Positions 13,924-25,302 of a DNA stretch of 64,000 nucleotides are shown piece after piece. Source of the DNA: Nymphaea colorata (Eukaryota; Streptophyta; Magnoliopsida; Nymphaeales; Nymphaeaceae); the NCBI RefSeq assembly GCF_008831285.2, contig NC_045141.1, positions 24,413,315 to 24,477,314 on the forward strand, in the 5' to 3' direction. Position numbers and translations under genes: made by a program. Under the pieces are notes generated by a model, which was given only the letters and a program-made list of their open reading frames with translations, had not been told where the DNA came from and did not search any database. Position 1 is the stretch's first letter, and each line of letters begins with the position of its first letter.

Positions 13924-16900
13924 GAGAAGAGCCTGTATTAAACAGAAGATGGTCAATTGTCTGGATGTTTCAGGATGCGGAACGATTGGCTTTTAGGTTA
14001 GGAGCAAAGAGGAAGACATTACGTAGTGATAGGATCAATTAGAAACCAAAACTTGGAATGGGAGGACAAGAACAAGATGAAGAAGGAGACGTGGTAGCAA
14101 GCGGGCTGTGGACATCTTCTTCTTGTTTCTCGATTACTGAATCATCAAGCCGCTTCTCTTCTCCTACTGACTGCAAGGTGACATCTAAAAGCGAAAATTG
14201 GATGTTTTAGCATTTTCATCATCGACAAGAACAACCTTAAGCTTCCACAAACAGAAACCCTTTCTTCATTTCTAGTAGCGTTCAACACCCAGCTGAAACT
14301 TAGCCAAGCCGATCTGAAGCTCTATTATTGGGTCGAGAAAGTTGGGCTGAGCGCATTACCTGACTCGTGGTCCAGCAGCCCAAGCTCCCTCATGCTCGAC
14401 TAACCGGCATCCCTGCTTACTGACACCTGGCCGATTGAGGAAATTACGTTTGTCATTTTAAAAAATATGAATATTTATAGTATAGAAGATGAACCCAACT
14501 AGCATGATACAATTCCTATGAATGAAATTCCATAGCTTAATACATAGCTTTTAGGTGAATCTATCAAAAACTATTGCCATGCATCGATAGTTTAGAATAC
14601 AATAACGATCACAACTAACTCTTAGGAGTTGTAGGGCTCTAACACTCTCTTAAGACATATGGACCTACTAAAATAATCATTGCAAGCGTGTCAAGACCAG
14701 TCTAGGTGTAGGTGCAGTTGCGGCATTGGCACAACACAAAGTCAGTGGTTAGCAACATGAACTCAGTCAAAAGACCATGGATGTCCAATGCTTCTGGAGG
14801 CCGTCGTTTATTTCTAATTTGGTATCCAAGGTGATATGAAATCATTGAGGAAAATTATTAGGAAAAAAGGTGAAGTGAACAATAAAAAAACCGTAGAAAT
14901 TGAAAAAAAAGAACTACAAAAGCTAACCTTCGCGTGGCATCCCTGTCATGCAAAGACACCTAATGGAGGAAGCACAATCATGATCAAGATATGGAGAAAT
15001 TTGGGTGTTTTGTGCCATCTTTTAGGTCCATCTTATCCTTTTAGGAAGAAGGCAAAGATGGATTGCAATGGATGAAACTTGATGGAATGCAAAGGATGCA
15101 AAAAAAAAAAAAAGTGCTCAAAAAGAGAAGTTGGGCAAATTTATTTGGTTCTGTGGATTGGATCACCTACATGCCTGAGAAATGTTTTTCCACTATATCA
15201 AACCACGGGGAAAAGCTTCTCTGTTATATAATGGAGCAATAGCTCCATTCTCCCTTTTATTTTAGGTAAGGTTACAATATTTCCATGATTGTCAATACCA
15301 CCGATGCTAACTTGACCAGTGGAGATTTTTTCACCACATTTACCAATGTAGACATTATCTTCAAAATCACCTGGTTGACATGCCTTTTCATGTCTTGAAA
15401 GTATCTATCACCTTCCTTAATTAATGCAATTTTTTTAGGCAACACAATCAACGACGTGGACATCTTTGCAATCGGTACCGCCAATTGGATTGAATCTGTC
15501 AATGTCTTTCCACCATCTGATGTCCTTTCCAATCTATTAAACTAGCTGCATTGGATCTCTCGATAACCCTTCGTGTCACTAAGGAGACATTTTGCAGCAA
15601 AAAACATTTTGTTAATGTTTCATAAATTTGACATAAAGTTTGAGTACATTCGTGAAATACTTGTTTTAGTATTCCACGAATCTGCCTCACTATTTGTGAC
15701 AAATTCGTGACACATTTTCAAAGTATTATTGTTGCCAAACGGCCTCTAAAGCTCATATATTATGTTTGAAAAGAAAATCACTATCCACCTCTCCCTACCT
15801 TGTATTTCTTTCATCCTTGTTTACCTTCGACATTTTACTACCCTAGTTTATTTACACACATCCCTCTCCCTCTCTCTCTCTCTCACTTTGTTTTTCACTT
15901 CACTTTTTTTATGCTGTCCAATAATATGAGTTTGTGATAATTTTAACATTTGCATTTTTTTATTAATTTTATTGGCTTAATTCTTTAAAAGTTTAATATT
16001 TTGTATGTTTAATAATTTAAAGTTTATAAACGATAAGTTTGGCGTCCATGTTTACATTTTTTAATTAATTATATCCAAAATATTGAGGATATACCGGTCC
16101 AAGAGGGACGATTATAGACCTGCAACATTTATAACGGTGACGAAAATCACCGGTATTGGTTTTGTAGTAAATCTCACGTCCGTTGTAGCGTTTTACAATA
16201 TGCAGTAATACATTTTGCTTTAATTTTGTGGAAATGTTGGCTTCCATCTTTATAACAGTGATATATATCACCACTGTTCAAGGGTGGAGCCTGTAATTTT
16301 TTGTCCCTATGGTAGAAGTATACTTTTAAAATTTGAATAAGAGGCGAAATAAAAAATTTCAAATCATATATATATATATATACATATATTAAACTTTTTA
16401 GGTTTACATATAAATTTTTAAAGTTTATAAAATTTGAGGGGGCCAATGCCTCTGCCCCTGCCGCTGTAACAATTGCAGTTCATCATCTTCAAAAACGTGA
16501 TTCAAGTCATTTAAAACAAAATGTTTAGCGGCAGTAATACTTTGTTTAATTTTATGAGAAATTTGCCATAAAACGCCACTTATTTCCGTGTCATGGCCAC
16601 ATCTTATTCCACGCGCCCATGGATGCAGGCAACAGAGCTCGTTGGTTACCTACTAAAGAAGAAATTGGAACTTATGGACACAACTAAGGAGGAGCAAATG
16701 CTACTACACATTTACAATTGGCAGCAATAAACAACAGAATCGACATGATCAGTTGGATTCTTGATCAGAAACCTTATGCCATTGTCAAGAGACAAATGCC
16801 ATAAAAACAGGATGAAGATGGCCCTCGCCCTCGTAAGCAATAACTACCTTGCCAGCAGCTGCCCAAACGTCACAGCAGGGTCTGTGTGCCCACATGTTCA

Positions 16901-17236
16901 CTGCGAACATTAGAGACGGAAAATGGCGGTGGTGCAGTAGACGAGGGCGAAGGTCATACCACAGAGGTCCAAGTGATGCCCTGGCTGCTGGTGGTGCGGC
17001 ACAAACTAGGAGTCATTTTGACTCCCAGTCTGTTTGGCACCACCGACATCCAGAGCGTCGGTTAGACCTCCGGTGGCATGATCTTCGTCCTCGTCTACTG
17101 CATCGCCGGCATTTCTGGTATAGCAACCCTCTCTCTCTGTCTTTCTTCTCTCTCCATACCCATCACCCTATCTTCAATGGTGGTGTCAAACAGGTGAGCA
17201 CATAAGCCCTACGGTGATGTTTGGGCTATATGGGGC
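13903..17236 (+). repeat. Array unit 5 (type B, 147-bp-class deletion)
   Basis: B-type block. Near 16055 about 150 bp of AT-rich sequence present in the other units is missing, which explains the 3334-bp length. Its beginning shares private variants with unit 6 (ACACCTGGCCGATT, AAATTCCATAGC, GGTGCAGTTGC). Confidence 0.9.
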
Positions 17237-17257
17237 AAACACGTCATCTAGGGCTAG
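16807..17257. pseudogene. Head-to-head PIP aquaporin fragments, unit 5
   Basis: Same pair. It is nearly identical to unit 4 in this stretch, as expected for a recent copy. Confidence 0.8.
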
Positions 17258-17955
17258 GAGAAGAGCCTGTATTAAACAGAAGATGGTCAATTGTCTGGAT
17301 GTTTCAGGATGCGGAACGATTGGCTTTTAGGTTAGGAGCAAAGAGGAAGACATTACGTAGTGATAGGATCAATTAGAAACCAAAACTTGGAATGGGAGGA
17401 CAAGAACAAGATGAAGAAGGAGACGTGGTAGCAAGCGGGCTGTGGACATCTTCTTCTTGTTTCTCGATTACTGAATCATCAAGCCGCTTCTCTTCTCCTA
17501 CTGACTGCAAGGTGACATCTAAAAGCGAAAATTGGATGTTTTAGCATTTTCATCATCGACAAGAACAACCTTAAGCTTCCACAAACAGAAACCCTTTCTT
17601 CATTTCTAGTAGCGTTCAACACCCAGCTGAAACTTAGCCAAGCCGATCTGAAGCTCTATTATTGGGTCGAGAAAGTTGGGCTGAGCGCATTACCTGACTC
17701 GTGGTCCAGCAGCCCAAGCTCCCTCATGCTCGACTAACCGGCATCCCTGCTTACTGACACCTGGCCGATTGAGGAAATTACGTTTGTCATTTTAAAAAAT
17801 ATGAATATTTATAGTATAGAAGATGAACCCAACTAGCATGATACAATTCCTATGAATGAAATTCCATAGCTTAATACATAGCTTTTAGGTGAATCTATCA
17901 AAAACTATTGCCATGCATCGATAGTTTAGAATACAATAACGATCACAACTAACTC

Positions 17956-18630
17956 TTAGGAGTTGTAGGGCTCTAACACTCTCTTAAGACATATGGACCT
18001 ACTAAAATAATCATTGCAAGCGTGTCAAGACCAGTCTAGGTGTAGGTGCAGTTGCGGCATTGGCACAACACAAAGTCAGTGGTTAGCAACATGAACTCAG
18101 TCAAAAGACCATGGATGTCCAATGCTTCTGGAGGCTGTCCTTTATTTCTAATTTGGGATCCAAGGTGATATGAAATCATTGAGGAAAATTATTAAGAAAA
18201 AAGGTGAAGTGAACTAATAAAAAAAACGTAGAAATTGAAAAAAAAGAACTACAAAAACTATCCTTCGCGTGGCATCCCTGACATGCAAAAACTATCTTAG
18301 GAGTTGTAGGGCTCTTACACTCTCTTAAGACATATGGACCTTCTAAAATACTCATTTCATGCGTGTCAAGACCAGTCTAGGTGTAGGTGCGGTTGCGGCA
18401 TTGGCACAACACAAAGTCAGTGGTTAGCAACATGAACTCAGTCAAAAGACCATGGATGTCCAATGCTTCTGCAGGCCGTCGTTTATTTCTAATTTGGGAT
18501 CCAAGGTGATATGAAATCATTGAGGAAAATTATTAAGAAAAAAGGTGAAGTGAACAATAAAAAAACCGTAGAAATTCAAAAAAAAGAACAAGAAAACTAT
18601 CCTTCACGTGGCATCCCTGACATGCAAAGA
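17956..18630 (+). repeat. Local tandem duplication inside unit 6
   Basis: The segment starting TTAGGAGTTGTAGGGCTC at 17956 is repeated from 18297 with scattered substitutions, an offset of about 340 bp. No other unit has it. Confidence 0.85.
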
Positions 18631-20176
18631 CACCTAATGGTGGAAGCACAATCATGATCAAGATATGGAGAAATTTGGGTGTTTTGTGCCATCTTTCAGG
18701 TCCATCTTATCCTTTTAGGAAGAAGGCAAAGACGGATTGCAATGGATGAAACTTGATGGAATGCAAAGGATGCAAAAAAAAAAAGTGCTCAAAAAGAGAA
18801 GTTGGGCAAATTTATTTGGTTCTGTGGATTGGATCACCTACATGCATGAGAAAGGTTTTTCCACTATATCGAACCATGGTGAAAAGCTTCTCTGTTATAT
18901 AATGGAGCAATAGCTCCATTCAACCTTTTATTTTAGGTAAGGTTACAATATTTCCTTGATGGTCAATACCACATATGCTAACTTGAGCTGTGGAGATTTT
19001 TTCACCACATTTACCAATGTACACATTATCTTCAAAGTCACCTGGTTGACTTGCCTTTTCATTTGTTGAAAGTATCTCTTACCTTCCTTAATTAATGCAA
19101 ATTGTTTAGGCAACACAATCAACGGCGTGGATATCTTTGCAATCGGTACCGCCAATTGGATTGAATCTGTCAATGTCTTTCCACCCTCTGATGTCCTTTC
19201 CAATCTATTAAGCTAGCTGCATTGGATCTCTCGATAACCCTTCGTGTCACTAAGGAGTCATTTGGCAGCAAAAAACATTTTGTTAATGTTTCATAAATTT
19301 GACCTAAAGTTTGAGTACATTCGTGAAACAATTGTTTTAGTATTCCACGAATATGCCTCACTATTTGTGACAAATTCGTGACACATTTTCAAAGTATTCT
19401 TGTTGCCAAACGGCCTCTAAAGCTCATATATTATGCTTGAAAAGAAAAGCACTACCAACCTCTCCCCACCTTGTATTTCTTTCATCCTTCTTTACCTTCG
19501 ACATTTTACTACCCTAGTTTACTTACACACATCTCTCACCCTCTCTCTCTCTCTCTCACTTTGTTTTTCACTTCACTTTTTTTAAGCTGTCCAATAAGAT
19601 GAGTTTGTGATAATTTTAACATTTGCATATTTTTTTATTAATTTTATTGGCTTAATTCTTTAAAAGTTTAATATTTTGTATGTTTAATAATTTAAAGTTT
19701 ATAAACGATAAGTTTGAAGTCCATGTTTACATTTTCACATCATTTTTTAATTAATTTTATCAGCTTAGTACTTTAACATTTAATATTTCTATGTTTCATA
19801 AATTTGGAGTTATAGGTTTTGGTACATAATGTTTTAAAAGTTTTCCCTTGTTTTTTTCAATAATCAGAAAAATATGGATGACAACGGTAACCAAAATCTT
19901 GAGGATATACCGGTCCAAGAGGGACGAGTATAGACCAGCAACATTTATAACGGTGACCAAAATCACCGGTATAGGTTTTGCAGTAAATCTCACGTCCGTT
20001 GTAGCGTTTTACAATATGCAGTAATACATTTTGCTTTAATTTTGTGGAAATGTTGGCTTCCCTCTTTATAACAGTGATATATATCACCACTGTTCAACGG
20101 TGGAGCCTGTAATTTTTTGTCCCTATGGTAGAACTATACTTTTAAAATTTGAATAAGAGGCGAAATAAAAAATTTC

Positions 20177-20179
<3 letters not shown>

Positions 20180-20251
<72 letters not shown>
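20180..20251. repeat. (TA)n microsatellite in unit 6
   Basis: About 36 TA dinucleotides at the position where other units have about 10-14, so this expansion is private to this unit. Confidence 0.95.
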
Positions 20252-20258
<7 letters not shown>

Positions 20259-20676
20259 TTAAACTTTTTAGGTTCACATATAAATTTTTAAAGTTTATAA
20301 AATTTGATGGGGCCAATGCCTCTGCCCCTGCTGCTGTAACAATTGCAGTTCATCATCTTCAAAAACGTGATTCAAGTCATTTAAAACAAAATGTTTAGCG
20401 GCAGTAATACTTTGTTTAATTTTATGAGAAATTTGCCCTTAAACGCCACTTATTTCCATGTCATGGCCACATCTTATTCCACGCGCCCATGGATGCAGGC
20501 AACAGAGCTCGTTGGTTACCTACTAAAGAAGAAATTGGAACTTATGGACACAACTAAGGAGGAGCAAATGCTACTACACATTTACAATTGGCAGCAATAA
20601 ACAACAGAATCGACATGATCAGTTGGATTCTTGATCAGAAACCTTATGCCATTGTCAAGAGACAAATGTCATAAAA

Positions 20677-21127
20677 ACAGGATGAAGATGGCCCTCGCCC
20701 TCGTAAGCAACAACTACCTTGCCAGCAGCTGCCCAAACGTCACAGCAGGGTCTGTGTGCCCACATGTTCACTGCGGCCATTAGAGACGGAAAATGGCGGT
20801 GGTGCAGTAGACAAGGGCGAAGGTCATACCACAGAGGTCCAAGTGATGCCCTGGCTGCTGGTGGTGCGGCACAAACTAGGAGTCATTTTGACTCCCAGTC
20901 TGTTTTACACCACCGACATCCAGAGCATCGGTTAGACCTCCGGTGGCATGATCTTCGTCCTCGTCTACTGCATCGCCGGCATTTCTGGTATAGCAACCCT
21001 CTCTCTCTGTCTTTCTTCTCTCTCCATACCCATCACCCTATCTTCAATGGTGGCGTCAAACAGGTGAGCACATAAGCCCTACGGTGATGTTTGGGCTATA
21101 TGGGGCAAACACGTCATCTGGGGCTAG
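20677..21127. pseudogene. Head-to-head PIP aquaporin fragments, unit 6
   Basis: Same pair with a few private substitutions (for example TGTTTTACACC in place of TGTTTGGCACC in the plus arm). Confidence 0.8.
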
Positions 21128-22715
21128 GAGAAGAGCCTGTATTAAACAGAAGATGGTCAATTGTCTGGATGTTTCAGGATGAGGAACGATTGGCTTTTAG
21201 GTTAGGAGCAAAGAGGAAGACATTACGTAGTGATAGGATCAATTAGAAACCAAAACTTGGAATGGGAGGACAAGAACAAGATGAAGAAGGAGTCGTGGTA
21301 GCAAGCGGGCTGTGGACATCTTCTTCTTGTTTCTCGATTACTGAATCATCAAGTGACTGCAAGGTGACATCTAAAAGCGAAAATTGGATGTTTTAGCATT
21401 TTCATCATCGACAAGAACAACCTTAAGCTTCCACAAACTGAAACCCTTTTTTCATTTCTAGTAGCGTTCAACACCCAGCTTAAACCTAGCCAAGCCGATC
21501 TGAAGCTCTATTATTGGGTCGAGAAAGTTGGGCTGAGCGCATTACCTGACTCGTGGTCCAGCAGCCCAAGCTCCCTCATGCTCGACTAACCGGCATCCCT
21601 GCTTACTGACAGCTGGCCGATTGAGTTAATTACGTTTGTCATTTTAAAAAATATGAATATTTATAGTATAGAAGATGAACCCAACTAGCATGATACAATT
21701 CCTATGAATGAAATTTCATAGCTTAATACATAGCTTTTAGGTGAATCTATGATAAACTATTGCCATGCATCGAAAGTTTAGAATACAATAATGATCACAA
21801 CTAACCCTTAGGAGTTGTAGGGCTCTAACACTCTCTTAAGACATATGGAACTACTAAAATAATCATTGCATGCATGTCAAGACCAGTCTAGGTGTAGGTG
21901 CGGTTGCGGCATTGGCACAACACAAAGTCAGTGGTTAGCAACATGAACTCAGTCAAAAGAACATGGATGTCCAATGCTTCTGGAGGCCGTCGTTTATTTC
22001 TAATTTGGGATCCAAGGTGATATGAAATCATTGAGGAAAATTATTAAGAAAAAAGGTGAAGTGAACATTAAAAAAACCGTAGAAATTGAAAAAAAAGAAC
22101 TACAAGAACTATCCTTCGTGTGGCATCCCTGACATGCAAAGACACCTAATGGAAGAAGCACAATCATGATCAAGATATGGAGAAATTTGGGTGTTTTGTG
22201 CCATCTTTCAGGTCCATCTTATCCTTTTTGGAAGAAGGCTAAGATGGATTGCAATGGATGAAACTTGATGGAATGCAAAGGGTGCAAAAAAAAAACAAAA
22301 CAAAACAATACAAAAAAATGCTCAAAAAGAGAAGTTGGGCAAATTTATTTGGTTCTGTGGATTGGATCACCTACGTGCATGAGAAAGGTTTTTCCACTAC
22401 ATCGAACCATGGTGAAAATCTTCTCTGTTATATAATGGAGCAATAGCTCCATTCTCCCTTTTATTTTAGGTAAGGTTACAATATTTCCATGATGGTCAAT
22501 ACCACATATGCTAACTTGAGCTGTGGAGATTTTTTCACCACATTTACCAATGTAGACATTATCTTCAAAGTCACCTGGTTGACTAGCCTTTTCATTTGTT
22601 GAAAGTATCTATCACCTTCCTTAATTAATGCAAACTTTTTAGGCAACACAATCAAGTGAGTAATCGCCTTTAAAATCGGTTGAGCCAACCAGATTGGATC
22701 TCTCAATATTTTTTC

Positions 22716-22977
22716 TGTTTGACCGTGGAACCTGATCCTGATCCATAGTTGATTGCTTTGCGGATTTTGGTCTAATCTCACATTTATGAGGGTGCTGTTT
22801 TGGTTGTACTCTATATTCTGCTGTGATATTGAAAGAAGCTTTGTGTGGTGGCCGTAGACTTGGAGACCGTGTCTCTGAACCATGTAAATCTTTGTGTGTT
22901 CTTTGTGTTTCTTTTTTTTTTTTGTTTCTCTTCTTCGTGGGGCATCAAGAGAGTGTGCGAGAGACTGGTTCCTAACA
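22716..22977 (+). mobile_element. Probable solo LTR or LTR fragment in unit 7
   Basis: Sequence absent from the other units. It starts TGTTTGACC and ends CCTAACA, and contains the phrase TGGTGGCCGTAGACTTGG followed by GAACCATGTAAATC, a layout typical of the 3' part of plant copia LTRs. A short GAGCCAAC.GGATTGGATC phrase occurs on both sides (near 22682 and 23010). No internal retroelement coding sequence is present. I did not find a convincing target-site duplication, so the limits are approximate. Confidence 0.5.
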
Positions 22978-24373
22978 TTTCACCATATGATTTACTTTGC
23001 AATCTGTAGAGCCAACTGGATTGGATCTCTCAATATCCTTCCAACCTCCCTCCCCCCTTCTCCATTCCCCTCTCCCTTTACCACCTTCCCAAATTAACAC
23101 ATGTTTTTAGGGAATACAATCGACGGTGTGGACATCTTTGCAATCGGTACGGCCAATTGCATTGAATCTATCAATGTCTTTCCATCCTCTGATGTCCTTT
23201 GCAATCTATTACGCTAGCTGCATTGGATCTCTCGATGACCCTTTGTGTCACTAAGGAGTCATTTGGCGGCAAAAGCATTTTGTTAATGTTTGATAAATTT
23301 GACCTAAAGTTTGAGTACATTCATGAAACACTTGTTTTAGTATTCCACGATTCTGCCTCACTATTTGTGACAAATTCATGACACATTTTCAAAGTATTCT
23401 TGTTGCCAAACGACCTCTAAAGGTCATATTTTATGTTTGAAAAGAAAAGCACTGCCCACCTCTCCCTACCTTGTCTTTCTTTCATCCTTCTTTTCATTCG
23501 ACATTTTACAACCCTAGTTTACTTACACACATCTCTCACTCTCACTCTCACTTTGTTTTTCACTTCACTTTTTTTATGCAGTCCAATAAGATGAGTTTGG
23601 TGGTAATTTTAACATTTGCATATTTTTTTGTTAATTTTATTGGCTTAATTATTTAAAAGTTTAATATTTTGTATGTTTAATAATTTAAAGTTTATAAACA
23701 ATAAGTTTGGTGTCCTTGTTTATATTTGCACATCATTTTTTAATTAATTTTATCAGCTTAGTACTTTAAAATTTAATGCTTCTATGTTTCATAAATTTCA
23801 AGTTATAGGTTTTGGTATATAATGTTTCATAAATTTTGCCTAATTTTTTTCAATATTCAGCAAAATAGGGATGAGAAAGGTCACCAAAATCTTGAGGATA
23901 TAGCGGTCCAAGAGGAGCGGGTGTAGACCTGCAACCTTTATAACGGTGAGACTAATCACCGGTATAGGTTTTGTAGTTACTAGCGTATGCAGTAATACAT
24001 TTAGCTTTAATTTTGTGGAAATGTTGGCTTCCATCTTTATAACAGTGATATATATCACCACTGTTCAAGGGTGGAGCCTGTAATTTTTTTTCCCAAGGGT
24101 GGAACCATGCTTTTAAAATTTGAATAAGAGGCAAAATAAAAATTATCAAATTATATAGATATATATATATATATATATATTAAACTTTTTAGATTTACAT
24201 ATAAATTTTTAAAGTTCTAAAATTTGAGGGGGCCAATCCCTCTGCCCCTGACGCTATAACAATTGCAGTTCATCATCTTCAAAAACGTGATTCAAGTCAT
24301 TGAAGGCAAAATGTTTAGCGGCAGTAATACTTCCTTTGTTTAATTTTATGAGAAATTTGTCCAAAAAAGCCAT

Positions 24374-24830
24374 TTATTTCCGTGTCATTGTTGCGTATAC
24401 TTTTACTGGGGTGATGACACTGGATCTGATCAAGAATAAAGTGATGATGGCAATTCTATCGTCTACTGTTGCCAAATGTAGAGATGTTTGCCTTTGCTCC
24501 CCAGAATCAATGGTCTCCGTAAGTTTCAATTCCTTGTTCACTAGATGAAGGACAATCTCTAGCCACCATGCTTTGAGGGCTATGTGCAACAAACTACAGC
24601 CTGAAGAAGGCCCCACTTCAGAAATTGGTCCAACTTCTGGCCACATCTTATTCCACGCGCCCATGGATGGAGGCAACAGAGCTCGTTCGTTACCTACTAA
24701 GGAAGAAACTGGAACTTATGGACACAACTTAGGAGGAGCAAATGCTACTACACATTTACAATTGGCAGCAATAAACAACAGAATCGACATCATCAGTTTT
24801 GATTCTTGATGAGAAACCCTACGCCATTGT
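24374..24830. pseudogene. Head-to-head ankyrin-repeat fragments, unit 7
   Basis: On the minus strand from about 24676, the frame reads GCSLLHIALKAWWLEIVLHL and then QTSLHLATVDDRIAIITLFL, two ankyrin-like repeats. On the plus strand from 24573, a related peptide reads in the opposite direction and ends ATTHLQLAAINNRIDIIS. The two peptides align with each other (both have an SSG/TSG..L.H block about 35 residues before the T.LHLA/THLQLA block). They also overlap antisense over about 100 bp, so the DNA is an imperfect palindrome centred near 24625. Plant ankyrin proteins with this spacing include membrane ACD6-like proteins; assignment beyond ankyrin is not possible here. Confidence 0.6.
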
Positions 24831-24851
24831 CAAGAGATAAATGTCTTAAAA

Positions 24852-25302
24852 ACACGATGAAGATGGCCCTCGCCCTCGTAAGGAATAACTACCTTGCCAG
24901 CAGCTACCCAAATGTCACAGCAGGGTCTATGTGCCCACCTGTTCACTGCGGCCATTAGGGACGGAAAATGCCGGTGGTGCAGCAGACGAGAGCGAAGGTC
25001 ATACCACAGAGGTCCAAGTGATGCCCTGGCTGCTGGTGGTGCGGCACAAACTAGGAGTCATTTTGACTCCCAGTCTGTTTGGCACCACCGACATCCAGAG
25101 CGTCGGCTAGACCTCCGGTGGCATGATCTTTGTCCTCGTCTACTGCATCGCCGGCATTTCTGGTATAGCAACCCTCTCTCTCTGTCTTTCTTCTCTCTCT
25201 CCATACCCCTCTCCTTATCCTCAATGGTGGCGTCAAACAGGTGAGCACATAAGCCCTACGGTGATGTTTGGGCTATATGGGGCCAACACATCATCTAGGG
25301 CT
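24852..25302. pseudogene. Head-to-head PIP aquaporin fragments, unit 7
   Basis: The diverged pair. The plus arm reads MIFVLVYCIAGISG, then a GT..AG gap of about 77 bp with CAAACAG at its 3' end, then GEHISPTVMFGLYGAN. Both arms are preserved in this older unit, so the palindrome predates the near-identical units. Confidence 0.8.

Larger units (their letters stand above)
17237..21106 (+). repeat. Array unit 6 (type A, internal duplication)
   Basis: Longer because a segment of about 340 bp is tandemly duplicated (17956-18296 and 18297-about 18630) and because the TA tract at 20180-20251 is expanded. The ankyrin left arm is deleted. Confidence 0.9.
21107..25283 (+). repeat. Array unit 7 (diverged, LTR-like insert, full ankyrin palindrome)
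   Basis: More diverged than units 1-6. It holds an insertion of roughly 450 bp (about 22650-23110) that includes an LTR-like stretch. It also retains the 250 bp at 24389-24638 that units 1-6 lack, so both ankyrin arms are present. Confidence 0.88.
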
